The position numbers and the translations under genes are program-made. Below are positions 1-7,114 of a stretch of 10,882 nucleotides of DNA, in pieces (position 1 is the stretch's first letter; each line of letters begins with the position of its first letter). Origin of the DNA: Prolixibacteraceae bacterium. GTDB taxonomy: Bacteria; Bacteroidota; Bacteroidia; Bacteroidales; Prolixibacteraceae. Below the pieces are notes generated by a model, which saw only the letters and a list, made by a program, of their open reading frames with translations, did no database searches and was not told the origin of the DNA. The stretch is taken from assembly GCA_014380255.1 (NCBI GenBank), contig JACMKG010000140.1, positions 1 through 10,882 on the forward strand. The letters run 5' to 3'.

Positions 1-321
1 CCCTACCGGGGAAAAGATTCCCTTTAATGATCGTTGTTTTTTCTATTGATAGGAATTGCCTACGGCAAAAAAAGCGCTTTACTTCCCAGGATTCAAACCA
101 TCCAGACACTCCAATTTAGCATGAATTTAAACGAAGTTAACGCCTATGCGAGTGAGTCGGGACAAGTTGTGTCTATGTGTTTATTTCTGGTTTCTTACAT
201 CGAACTCACGTTAATACGGGTAGTGGATCCAATGAAACAATTACCATCCCCAACGGGCAATGTTATTAAGTAAAGGGATAAGGCTATCCAGGTAAGTAAC
301 CGGTTCACTTGATCAGGTCAT
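1..321. other. Intergenic stretch, no supported gene
   Basis: No convincing gene is visible. The only open frame (34-273, plus, 79 codons) gives a peptide without recognisable domain, hydrophobic pattern or family motif, and has no promoter or ribosome-binding context, so I treat it as chance. A weak GGGAA/TTCCC hairpin (9-13 with 18-22) followed by TTT could be the end of a gene lying left of the window. Confidence 0.5.
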
Positions 322-353
322 AAAAAAAGCTCTCCGTTTCCGAAGAGCTTTTT
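322..353 (-). terminator. Intrinsic terminator of the permease operon (probably bidirectional)
   Basis: AAAAAGCTCT (324-333) pairs perfectly with AGAGCTTTTT (344-353) around a 10-nt loop. Read on the minus strand, the GC part of the stem is followed by a run of seven T, 24 bp past the stop codon of the NCS2 permease. The A-run on the other side gives five T on the plus strand, so it could also stop transcription entering from the left. Confidence 0.85.
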
Positions 354-376
354 AAACTATTTATATCAAACTTTTA

Positions 377-1759
377 TCAATGTCCTTCTGTGAGGAATAT
401 ATAGCGGATCATTACCAAAACAAACAGGATGTACATCATCCAGTGTATTTTCTTGTAATTGCCTGTTAACACTTTCAGAATGGTATAGAAAATGATACCG
501 GCAGCAACACCGTTGGCGATGCTGTAAGTAAAAGGCATCATGACAATACACATGAAAGCAGGGAATCCTTCGGTAAAATCGTCAAAGTCGATGTCACGGA
601 TGGCTGAAACCATCAGAAGACCTACGATGATCAGTGCCGGTGCAGTCGCTGCATTGGGGATCATAGTAGCCAGAGGTGCCAAAACAAGAGCGATCAGGAA
701 AAGGATACCGGTGGTTACAGCAGTCAAACCGGTACGTCCGCCTTCGCCAATACCGGCAGCACTTTCAACATAAGCAGTGACTGTACTTGTTCCCATCAAA
801 GCTCCGAATGAAACACCGAAAGCATCGACCAACATGGCTTTACCAATTTTGGGCGATTTGCCATCTTTGTCAATCAGGCCGGCTTTATTGGCTGTACCTA
901 CCAACGTTCCGAAGGTATCAAACAATTCAACAAAAGTAAAGGTAAATACCACGGTCCAGATACCCATGCTCAGGGCGCCTTTAATATCCAGGGCTCCTAC
1001 AGCCAGGTTAGAGAAATCAGGCAAGGCGAAGGGTGAAAAATTCTCACCAATCTGGGTAACTCCCATAGGGATCCCAATGATGGTTGTTACAATGATTCCG
1101 ATCAGCAACGAGCCTTTTATTTTAAGAGCCATCAAAGAAGCTGTAATCGCCAGACCAATCAGGCAAAGCAACATGCTTGGGTTCTTCAGGCTTCCAAAGC
1201 CGATGTTCCATTCAAAGAACATCAGGTTTGCTTTTCCGCCGGCAGCTTTCATGGCATCGAGTGTTGGAGGAATTACCGAAGTGGAAGCAACCATGATTTC
1301 AGAGAGCTTCAATCCGATGATGGTGATGAAAAGACCGATACCCACGGTGATGGCCACTTTCAATGAACCGGGAACAGCGACCACCAGGATCTGGCGAACT
1401 TTGGTAACGGTCAGTAAAATGAAGATCAGTCCTGAGATGAATACCGCACCCAGGGCTGTTTGCCAGGGCATTCCAACACCTGCCAGGGCGACCGTGGCAA
1501 AGAAAGCGTTCAAGCCCATTCCAGGGGCCAGCGCGATCGGGAAATTAGCAACCAATCCCATGGCAATGGTCACAAAACCAGCAGCAATGGCCGTTGCAAA
1601 GAACACAGCATTTTTATCCATACCTGTAGCCGAAAGGATATTCGGGTTCAGGAAAAGGATATAAGCCATCGTCATGAAGGTAGTGATACCAGCAATGATT
1701 TCGGTGCGTACAGTCGTTTTATTCTCCTGTAGCTTAAAGAATTTGGTTATAAATTCCAT
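377..1759 (-). CDS. NCS2 family nucleobase permease (AzgA / PbuG-like, purine:H+ symporter)
   Basis: A 460-aa polytopic inner-membrane protein of the NCS2 (nucleobase:cation symporter-2) family, AzgA branch (COG2252), whose characterised members import adenine, guanine or hypoxanthine with protons. Seen in the sequence: the N-terminal TTFMTMAYILFLNPNIL segment (residues 26-42), the ANFPIALAPGMGLNAFF helix (71-87), the FVELFDTFGTLVGTANKAGL motif and the GTSTVTAYVESAAGIGEGGR signature in the second half. These last two belong to the substrate and cation sites of this branch. Length fits the family (about 430-460 aa, 14 membrane spans). It starts 11 bp after the stop of the DUF5020 gene and is followed by a terminator, so the two form an operon. 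The exact purine cannot be read from sequence, and no purine riboswitch was recognised upstream. Confidence 0.93.
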   Translation of the reverse strand: MEFITKFFKLQENKTTVRTEIIAGITTFMTMAYILFLNPNILSATGMDKNAVFFATAIAAGFVTIAMGLVANFPIALAPGMGLNAFFATVALAGVGMPWQTALGAVFISGLIFILLTVTKVRQILVVAVPGSLKVAITVGIGLFITIIGLKLSEIMVASTSVIPPTLDAMKAAGGKANLMFFEWNIGFGSLKNPSMLLCLIGLAITASLMALKIKGSLLIGIIVTTIIGIPMGVTQIGENFSPFALPDFSNLAVGALDIKGALSMGIWTVVFTFTFVELFDTFGTLVGTANKAGLIDKDGKSPKIGKAMLVDAFGVSFGALMGTSTVTAYVESAAGIGEGGRTGLTAVTTGILFLIALVLAPLATMIPNAATAPALIIVGLLMVSAIRDIDFDDFTEGFPAFMCIVMMPFTYSIANGVAAGIIFYTILKVLTGNYKKIHWMMYILFVLVMIRYIFLTEGH

Positions 1760-1770
1760 AGTTGGTTAGA

Positions 1771-2484
1771 TTAAAAAGTGTATTTCAAAGCAGCCGTTGG
1801 ATTGGCCATGAAGCCATCATGACCTGCAAAGTTGTTGCTTATTTCAACTTCAGTACCAATAGAGAATTTTTTGCAGCAATTGTACCACAACTGAGGTTCA
1901 GTAAGGAAGATAAATTCTTTTTCCTGGAAATTAGATTTAAATCCGTCATTTGAAACTGTATGTCCTTCTCTCCACAAATCGGCAAAGCCGGTGAAGGAGA
2001 ATTTTCCTTTGGCAAAGTTATAATACCATACTGCTGTCAACTGGAAGTTGTGTGGCTTGTCATCAGTGGTGTTTGCAATATTTTTATACAAAGCTTTCAA
2101 TGAAAAACCTTTTGAAAAATCTGCAGCATTCCATGAATAATCAACCCCTGTCAACCAGGCATTGCTGATTGAAGCGCCCACAGCAGGAGCTGGTCTAAAC
2201 AAACCTCCGTTGTATTCGCCATGCCAGCCGAAACCTGTTTTCCCTAAGGCGAAAACACGTGCAATTTCGAAATAGGCTAAAGATGGGCTATTTTCTACCC
2301 CATTGGATCCGTAATCAAAGTCAATAAAAAAGAAGGTATTTCCGGTTTTATCAGGCCTGAACATTTCAACTGTGGTAGTCAGGTAACCACGATCTTTGCC
2401 AAAGTCATAGTGTGTCTGCAAATTCTGTCCATAAGAGCTCACTCCGAGCAGACAAACTAATAAAATAAGGACTAATTTCTTCAT
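1771..2484 (-). CDS. DUF5020 family outer-membrane protein (Tsx-like nucleoside channel candidate)
   Basis: A 237-aa protein with a clear Sec signal peptide (KK, then a Leu/Val-rich core, cleavage likely after SSYG, residue 19). The mature part is rich in alternating aromatic/polar beta-strand segments and ends in ALKYTF; a terminal Phe is the usual outer-membrane beta-barrel sorting signal. The pattern matches the Bacteroidota DUF5020 family, related to Tsx-type nucleoside-specific channels. It is the first gene of a two-gene unit, 11 bp ahead of an NCS2 purine permease, which supports a role in passing nucleosides or bases through the outer membrane. The ATG at 2484 is chosen because the signal peptide starts there; the leader lacks a Shine-Dalgarno. 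Family call fairly sure; substrate is inference from the neighbour. Confidence 0.85.
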   Translation of the reverse strand: MKKLVLILLVCLLGVSSYGQNLQTHYDFGKDRGYLTTTVEMFRPDKTGNTFFFIDFDYGSNGVENSPSLAYFEIARVFALGKTGFGWHGEYNGGLFRPAPAVGASISNAWLTGVDYSWNAADFSKGFSLKALYKNIANTTDDKPHNFQLTAVWYYNFAKGKFSFTGFADLWREGHTVSNDGFKSNFQEKEFIFLTEPQLWYNCCKKFSIGTEVEISNNFAGHDGFMANPTAALKYTF

Positions 2485-2522
2485 GATCTAATCTTTAAGT
2501 TGGTAAATGTAAAAATGATGGC

Positions 2523-2530
2523 CAAAAATA
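2523..2530 (-). promoter_or_regulatory. Candidate Bacteroidota -7 promoter box for the DUF5020-permease operon
   Basis: The minus strand reads TATTTTTG here, a full match to the Bacteroidota -7 consensus TAnnTTTG, 38 bp upstream of the DUF5020 ATG. A possible -33 element (ATTG, 2555-2558) lies 24 bp further upstream, a little farther than usual, so the -7 box is the stronger part of the call. Confidence 0.5.
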
Positions 2531-2756
2531 GTCAAAAAAGCTTCTGCCATACATCAATAGATCCGATACCCCCTATTTTGTTACCAACACTTTTTTAACA
2601 ATGCCTTTTCAACAATAATCAGCCCTCCGGTCAAGGGGCCTGAATAAGAGTCAAATTTTTCTTATATTCAACCTCTCAAATGGATTTTAAATTGTTATAC
2701 ATATCAATCAACGCTCTATGAGCGCTTTGATTCTTTACTCTATTAAACAGTTCGTC

Positions 2757-3644
2757 ATGAAACCTATTTCAAGAAGACATTTCATCCAAACCGGGCTCAT
2801 AGGAGCTGCGGCCATTGGAACCGGGCTTTCAAACAGTGTTTATGCTAATGCCAAGGTTAGCACAATCGATAAAGTCAAACTGGGTAAAACCGGACTGATG
2901 GTTCCCCGCCTGGCCTTGGGGACGGGTACCCATGGAGGAGGCCAATCATCGGATATGACCCGGATGGGTGTTGATAACTGGCTGAAAATAGCCCGCTATG
3001 CCCAGGAACGAGGGGTCACCTTTTATGATTCTGCCGATTTATACGGATCCCATGCCAATGTAAAGGAAATATTAAAAAGTGTTCCAAGGGAAAAAGCGAC
3101 CGTCCTTTCCAAGATATGGACCAGGCCCGAGAAATGGAATCAGGATACTCCTGCCAAGACCCTGGACCGCTTTCGCAAAGAAACCGGCTCAGAATACTTC
3201 GACATCATGCTGCTGCATTGTATGACCAACCCCCAGTGGCAGGAAGAGAAAAAGCCTTATATCGAAGCCCTTTCACAGGCCAAACAAAAAGGAATAATCA
3301 AAACCGTGGGAGTATCGTGCCACAACTGGGAAGCCCTAAAATTAGCCGTTAACGACCCATGGGTGGACGTGATCCTGGCACGTATCAATCCGGCCGGTGT
3401 GATTATGGATGCAGGTGCCGACGAAGTGATGGCGGTGTTGAAGAAAGCCCATGACAGCGGTAAAGGAATCATCGGCATGAAAATATTCGGGGAAGGGAAA
3501 CTAGTCGAAGAAAGCCAGCGCGAGAAATCATTGAAGTATGTGATAGGCAGCAAGAATGTGGACTGCATGACCATCGGGATGACTTCCAAAGAACAGGTGG
3601 AAGATGCTGTAACCCGCATCATGCGCATAGTGGCGGAAGGATGA
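2757..3644 (+). CDS. Tat-exported aldo/keto reductase
   Basis: An aldo/keto reductase (NAD(P)H-dependent carbonyl reduction, TIM barrel) of 295 aa from the chosen start. The full AKR catalytic tetrad is visible: Asp91 and Tyr96 in YDSADLYG, Lys119 in VLSKIW, His154 in IMLLHC. The N-terminus is a twin-arginine signal: SRRHFIQTG (residues 5-13), then a hydrophobic stretch and a likely cleavage site near VYA (28-30). An ATG 39 bp upstream (2718) is in frame, but would put 13 extra residues in front of the Tat motif, so 2757 is preferred. The frame ends without the C-terminal 4Fe-4S cysteines of the ferredoxin-fused AKRs. It stands alone between the divergent permease unit and a repeat-filled spacer. 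The substrate is unknown; Tat export implies folding with cofactor in the cytoplasm and action in the periplasm. Confidence 0.9.
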   Translation: MKPISRRHFIQTGLIGAAAIGTGLSNSVYANAKVSTIDKVKLGKTGLMVPRLALGTGTHGGGQSSDMTRMGVDNWLKIARYAQERGVTFYDSADLYGSHANVKEILKSVPREKATVLSKIWTRPEKWNQDTPAKTLDRFRKETGSEYFDIMLLHCMTNPQWQEEKKPYIEALSQAKQKGIIKTVGVSCHNWEALKLAVNDPWVDVILARINPAGVIMDAGADEVMAVLKKAHDSGKGIIGMKIFGEGKLVEESQREKSLKYVIGSKNVDCMTIGMTSKEQVEDAVTRIMRIVAEG

Positions 3645-3654
3645 GAAATAATTG

Positions 3655-3726
3655 ACGATTAGACAATTTAAGAAATTTACAATTAGACAATTTAAAAAAT
3701 TGACAATTAGACGATTTACTATTTAC
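3655..3726 (+). repeat. Tandem repeat, three copies of 24 nt
   Basis: Three 24-nt units (3655-3678, 3679-3702, 3703-3726) share the core ACAATTAGACAATTTA with one or a few changes each. It begins 10 bp after the reductase stop codon and runs into an inverted repeat. AT-rich, no coding content. Confidence 0.8.
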
Positions 3727-3737
3727 GATTTGATGCT
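3702..3737 (+). repeat. Left arm of a long inverted repeat
   Basis: This 36-nt arm pairs with 3849-3884 (reverse complement) with two mismatches; the shared core is TACTATTTACGATTTGATGC. The arms are 111 nt apart. A diverged third copy of the same sequence lies at 4845-4869, including the adjoining CTGAACAG-like end, so this is a dispersed repeat rather than only a local hairpin. Confidence 0.75.
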
Positions 3738-3788
3738 TTTCCAACATTCCTTCAATTTAATATTTGTTTGCAGGATTGAATAAAATCG

Positions 3789-3820
3789 ATGGTTATATGG
3801 TTAGATGGTTAAATGGTTAA
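3789..3820 (+). repeat. Four tandem copies of the octamer ATGGTTAN
   Basis: ATGGTTAT, ATGGTTAG, ATGGTTAA, ATGGTTAA follow one another without gaps. It lies between the arms of the 3702/3849 inverted repeat. Probably slipped-strand expansion in non-coding DNA. Confidence 0.8.
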
Positions 3821-3848
3821 TCGTTGAAGGACAGAATGCTCTGTTCAG

Positions 3849-3884
3849 AGCATCAAATCGTAAATAGTAAATTGTCTAATTGTA
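3849..3884 (-). repeat. Right arm of the long inverted repeat
   Basis: Reverse complement of 3702-3737 with two mismatches in 36 nt; starts AGCATCAAATCGTAAATAG. See the left arm. Confidence 0.75.
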
Positions 3885-3911
3885 AATCTTTTCAGTCCTT
3901 CAGTCCAAAAC

Positions 3912-3950
3912 AGAAAGAGCCACACTAAAATCGTGCAGCTCTTTCTTTTT
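3912..3950 (+). terminator. Intrinsic terminator
   Basis: AGAAAGAGC (3912-3920) pairs perfectly with GCTCTTTCT (3938-3946); the loop can add a CAC/GTG pairing, and TTTTT follows. Oriented to stop plus-strand transcription. The nearest plus gene is the aldo/keto reductase, about 270 bp upstream, so it probably ends that transcript after the repeats. Confidence 0.75.
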
Positions 3951-4120
3951 AATATTTGTTATAGAAATGGTGGATGGACAAATATAGCATTCGCCTCTAT
4001 ACTTAATTCCTTTTTGGAAGAAAAGGTTACCCTCAATTTTGAACTATTTGATGAAATGGTCTAATTTAATGGCGAAATGGCAATTTTGACAGTCGAATTG
4101 TCTTTTTTTACCTTTCCTTG

Positions 4121-4780
4121 TCACATCCATTTATCCAAAGCACCGTTTAAAAAGCGATTTACAGGATAAATATGTTTCATGGAAGTGATGATTTTTTCAA
4201 CAATCCCATCACCCGTAACTACCGTGTCAGTCAAAGGAGAAAGGAAAGCGTAGGATTTATACTTCAAAAGATCAATATCTGCAAAATCCTTAGGGAATCC
4301 TTTAGGGGCTGTTTTGAGTTTATCGTCATACATTTCAGGAAATAATTTCATGAAACGATCATCATAAATAAGCTTTTTATATTCGTCGGAATGATCAAAG
4401 ATCTCTGTCCGGATAGCCTTCAGGGCATCGGCCGGAGGAGACCAGCAGCCCCCGCTTACAAACGAACCGCCGGGTTCAATATGGAAGTAATATCCTGCAT
4501 TGATACTTTTTCGCCCGCCTTTGGAGATGTAAGTTCCAATATGGGTTTTATAGGGAGTCTTGTCATGCGAAAACCTCACATCGCGGTAGATCCTGAAGAT
4601 GCAATTCCGGGGATCCAGATTGCCTATCTCATCATCAAATTTGGAGGCCTCCTGAATCATCACCCCGGTCAGGAAAACCACTTTATCCCGGCAGGCCTGG
4701 TACCACTCCCGGTTCTGATCAAACCATTCCTTGTTATTGTTTTGCTTTAATTCTGACAGAAAATTCAGTACGTCTTGCAT
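4121..4780 (-). CDS. DUF2461 family protein
   Basis: A 219-aa cytoplasmic protein of the DUF2461 family (TIGR02453), full length for the family (about 220 aa). The family hallmarks are visible: FLSELKQNNNKEWFDQNR (residues 7-24), then the highly conserved RIYRDVRFSHDKTPYKTHIG block (63-82), followed by a GGYYFHIEP-like segment (here NAGYYFHIEPGGSFVSGGCW). No signal peptide or membrane span. The biochemical function of the family is not established. It stands alone on the minus strand, with non-coding repeat DNA on both sides. The ATG at 4780 directly precedes the conserved N-terminal helix, so the start is fairly secure. Confidence 0.9.
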   Translation of the reverse strand: MQDVLNFLSELKQNNNKEWFDQNREWYQACRDKVVFLTGVMIQEASKFDDEIGNLDPRNCIFRIYRDVRFSHDKTPYKTHIGTYISKGGRKSINAGYYFHIEPGGSFVSGGCWSPPADALKAIRTEIFDHSDEYKKLIYDDRFMKLFPEMYDDKLKTAPKGFPKDFADIDLLKYKSYAFLSPLTDTVVTGDGIVEKIITSMKHIYPVNRFLNGALDKWM

Positions 4781-4844
4781 GGAAGTCTGTTTTATTTGTT
4801 TTCGAAGACTAAAGATAAAAATATTTACTATTTAACGATTTACA

Positions 4845-4869
4845 ATTTACTATTTGATGCTTTGAACAG
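4845..4869 (+). repeat. Diverged third copy of the 3702/3849 repeat
   Basis: Reads ATTTACTATTTGATGC followed by TTTGAACAG. It matches 3715-3737 with a short internal deletion, and the reverse complement of 3841-3856 (CTGTTCAGAGCATCAA) with one change. Located 65 bp upstream of the DUF2461 start. Confidence 0.6.
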
Positions 4870-4941
4870 CAGTCCATCAAACGATTTTCATCCAACAATG
4901 GGCTACGATGTGGCCTTACAGGTCGATTGTAGGATATCCAG

Positions 4942-4961
4942 GGCCACGATGTATCGTGGCC
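4942..4961 (+). repeat. Palindromic dispersed repeat, copy 1
   Basis: GGCCACGATGTATCGTGGCC: 9-bp perfect arms around GT. The same 20 bases recur at 6973-6992, and a degraded relative (GGGCTACGATGTGGCCTTAC) stands just upstream at about 4900-4919. Both exact copies are followed by C(C/T)TAC. Non-coding. Confidence 0.85.
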
Positions 4962-4980
4962 TTACGGGCTACTGCCAACT

Positions 4981-5075
4981 CTTCAAACCTTTTTTCAAAC
5001 TATTTTTTTCAAACCCTTCAAACCTTTTTCAAACCCTTCAAACCTTTTTCAAACTCTTCAAACCTTTTTCCCAAC
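4981..5075 (+). repeat. Pyrimidine-rich 20-nt tandem repeat
   Basis: The unit CTTCAAACCTTTTTCAAACC repeats at a 20-nt period, best preserved at 5016-5035, 5036-5055 and 5056-5075, with looser copies before (from 4981). No frame through it encodes a credible protein. It ends about 65 bp upstream of the ispD promoter box. Confidence 0.8.
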
Positions 5076-5116
5076 CCTTCCAACCCTTCGGAACATATTC
5101 GTGTAATCCGTTAAAA

Positions 5117-5148
5117 TTCGTGCAATTCGTATATATATTGTACTTTTG
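5117..5148 (+). promoter_or_regulatory. Candidate ispD promoter (Bacteroidota type)
   Basis: TACTTTTG (5141-5148) fits the Bacteroidota -7 box TAnnTTTG exactly; a -33-like TTCG (5117-5120, consensus TTTG) lies 20 bp upstream. The box ends only 16 bp before the ispD ATG, which implies a 5' leader of about 10 nt. Confidence 0.6.
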
Positions 5149-5164
5149 CTTCAACGTCTGAACT

Positions 5165-5836
5165 ATGAAAAAGTTTGTAATCATTGTTGCCGGGGGATCT
5201 GGCTTACGCATGGGAACAGAGCTTCCCAAACAGTTTCTGGAATTATGCGGGAAACCGATTCTGATGCATACCCTTCAACTGTTTTATGACTTCGACCCGC
5301 AGTCCCGGTTGATCCTTGTCTTGCCGGAGGCCCAGCAGGAACTGTGGGCTGCCCTTTGCCTGAAGCATTCGTTTAACCTGCATCACAGTGTTGCTTCGGG
5401 AGGCCCTACCCGATTCCATTCGGTGCAGAACGGACTTCAACTGGTGGATGACAAGGGCCTGGTACTGATTCACGATGGGGTCAGGCCACTGGTTAGTATT
5501 GATACCCTTGACAGGTGTTGCCAGATGGCCGAAACTCTTGGAAATGCCATTCCCGTATTGCCTGTAACCGAGTCATTACGTAAGCTTGAAGGCACTCAAA
5601 ACCTCGCGGTGGACCGTAGCCTATACTTTAGCGTTCAGACTCCCCAGACCTTCCAATCGGCCCAGATAATGGAATCCTATGAACAAAGCTATGAGCCCAC
5701 CTTTACCGACGATGCTTCGGTAGCTGAACGGGCAGGCTTTAAGATCCACATGGTGGAAGGCAATACGCAGAATATCAAAATCACCACACCCACTGACCTG
5801 ATGATAGCCGAAGCGTTTATAAAGGGTAAAGCATAA
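5165..5836 (+). CDS. ispD: 2-C-methyl-D-erythritol 4-phosphate cytidylyltransferase (IspD)
   Basis: Third enzyme of the MEP (non-mevalonate) isoprenoid pathway: MEP + CTP gives CDP-methylerythritol + PPi, in the cytosol. The 223-aa length is typical. Motifs seen in order: VAGGSGLRMG (residues 8-17, CTP binding) with PKQ (21-23), GGPTRFHSVQNGL (79-91), HDGVRP (103-108), DRSLYFSVQTPQTF with Arg151 (150-163), TDDASVAE (181-188) and NIKITTP with Lys205 (203-209). These correspond to the catalytic and CTP-binding residues of characterised IspD proteins; none is missing. The ATG at 5165 sits right at the first beta strand and close behind a promoter box. It is not next to ispF or other MEP genes. 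Downstream, the convergent DUF4407 gene ends 25 bp away. Confidence 0.96.
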   Translation: MKKFVIIVAGGSGLRMGTELPKQFLELCGKPILMHTLQLFYDFDPQSRLILVLPEAQQELWAALCLKHSFNLHHSVASGGPTRFHSVQNGLQLVDDKGLVLIHDGVRPLVSIDTLDRCCQMAETLGNAIPVLPVTESLRKLEGTQNLAVDRSLYFSVQTPQTFQSAQIMESYEQSYEPTFTDDASVAERAGFKIHMVEGNTQNIKITTPTDLMIAEAFIKGKA

Positions 5837-5861
5837 TAGCTTTCGGGGTAATCCAAAGAAT

Positions 5862-6839
5862 CTAAAATTGCTTCCTGACAACAGGTTGGTCGTTAAGCTT
5901 CTCCAGCATTTTGATTTTCATTTCCATTTGGTGGACAATGGTCTTGTCATAATCGTTCTTTGAATCGCCAAACTTGTTGACCAGCACGAAAAGTTCAATA
6001 GCCAGGAAAAACAGAAAGATTAGAATCCATACGGTAAAGGCAATCCCCGAGGAGAAAAGGATGGAGAAAAGGATTTTCAATTCATCCAAAAAGCCTGTTT
6101 TTGATTTTAAATCCTTCTCCAGCACGTCCTGAATATTTAGCTTTTCATTCTCTTTCAGTGTTTTCTGCTCGCGCAGGTATTTTATTTGCGCGTCAATGGC
6201 TGGAATCATCTCCGCCTTTGGATTGGGAATCGAGTTACTGGTAACGGTCTTATTGGTTAGAACCAATCTCCCGGATGCCGAGTCTTTCTCGTATTGATTG
6301 GTTGTTGAGGGTGAATAAACCGTAGGGTTTTTCGCAATATCACTAATGATTTTTATCCGTTCCTCCTCCTTGGATTGAATGGAATTGTCAAGTTGTTGAA
6401 TCTGTGAAGTGAGCTCCTGCGTTTTCACAGGAAGCAACCGGTTCACTTCCGTCTGGATATTACTGATCTGCTTTTTTTCAACATCCTCCTTGAAGATTAT
6501 CTGATCAAGGATCACTGAACCCAAAACTGCCATGACAATTCCAATCAGAATGCGGAAGGAATACGCCAGGGAATTCTTGCCGATTGATAAAATGATTTGC
6601 CGCTCGATCTGAATCACCATCACAATCATCACCAAGGCCCCAATCAATGAAACATACAGGTTACCATGCAGGTAGCGTTGGGTAAAAGCATATCCGACAA
6701 AGCCCCACAGGGTACAAACAATTAACAGGGCAGAAAGATACTTCTTTACCGCCTTGACACTTGCTTCACTGGAGTTCCTTACAATCGTATAATTGTAGCC
6801 GGTCATGAAGCAACCTAATTTTACCCATAAATCTTTCAT
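5862..6839 (-). CDS. DUF4407 domain membrane protein with central coiled coil
   Basis: A 325-aa integral membrane protein. Visible layout: short amphipathic N-terminus (KLGCFMTGYNYTIVRN), three membrane spans in the first third (about residues 35-53, 62-78, 93-112), a long soluble middle part rich in Glu/Lys/Gln with heptad-like spacing (about 120-250, e.g. ELTSQIQQLDNSIQSKEEER), a fourth span (about 260-288) and a charged C-terminal tail ending VVRKQF. This arrangement, with the GKNSLAYSFRILIGIVMA segment before the coiled coil, is that of the DUF4407 family, whose function is unknown. The 181-aa coiled-coil gene lies upstream on the same strand, 275 bp away, and may be a partner. The end converges with ispD. 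Confidence 0.85.
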   Translation of the reverse strand: MKDLWVKLGCFMTGYNYTIVRNSSEASVKAVKKYLSALLIVCTLWGFVGYAFTQRYLHGNLYVSLIGALVMIVMVIQIERQIILSIGKNSLAYSFRILIGIVMAVLGSVILDQIIFKEDVEKKQISNIQTEVNRLLPVKTQELTSQIQQLDNSIQSKEEERIKIISDIAKNPTVYSPSTTNQYEKDSASGRLVLTNKTVTSNSIPNPKAEMIPAIDAQIKYLREQKTLKENEKLNIQDVLEKDLKSKTGFLDELKILFSILFSSGIAFTVWILIFLFFLAIELFVLVNKFGDSKNDYDKTIVHQMEMKIKMLEKLNDQPVVRKQF

Positions 6840-6899
6840 CTTTCGTGTTTTCTAAGTTCCAAATTCTGAGTTCCAAGTTCCAAGTAGGCTCTGATCTTG

Positions 6900-6941
6900 G
6901 ATATTGGTTATTTGATATTTGATATTGGTTATTTGATATTT
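6900..6941 (+). repeat. Perfect 21-nt tandem duplication
   Basis: Two identical 21-nt units (6900-6920, 6921-6941) starting GATATTGGTTATTTGATATT. It lies 60 bp upstream of the DUF4407 start codon, in the gap between the two minus-strand genes. Confidence 0.85.
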
Positions 6942-6972
6942 TTTCCTTTTTCCTTTGATATCAGATCCTATC

Positions 6973-6992
6973 GGCCACGATGTATCGTGGCC
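6973..6992 (+). repeat. Palindromic dispersed repeat, copy 2
   Basis: Identical 20 bases to 4942-4961 (GGCCACGATGTATCGTGGCC). The rest of the gap 6993-7114 consists of variants of ATTTAACCATTCAAC and ATTCAACATT, non-coding. Confidence 0.85.
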
Positions 6993-7114
6993 CTACACCG
7001 CCCTTTCAAGCATTTAACCATTGAACCAGCCAATTTTTTCCTTTCTCCTTTAACCATTCAACTTTTTTGCCTTAACCATTTAACATTCAACATTCAACAT
7101 TTAACATTTTTCCC

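Noticed and set aside
34..273. 79-codon plus-strand open frame at the left edge
   Set aside because: No domain, no amphipathic or signal pattern and no start context; composition looks like non-coding spacer.
777..1664. 295-codon open frame antisense to the permease
   Set aside because: The permease on the other strand has clear NCS2 motifs throughout; the antisense product is a composition artefact rich in Pro, Met and Thr.
2718..2756. Upstream ATG start for the aldo/keto reductase
   Set aside because: It would place 13 residues before the twin-arginine motif; the ATG at 2757 puts the Tat signal at the N-terminus.
2485..2756. Purine riboswitch between the permease operon and the reductase
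   Set aside because: Considered because of the purine permease, but I could not find the conserved purine-aptamer junction segments on the minus strand; the candidate promoter lies only 38 bp from the ATG, leaving no room for an aptamer.
4981..5075. CRISPR array
   Set aside because: The 20-nt units are contiguous with no unique spacers, and there are no cas genes.
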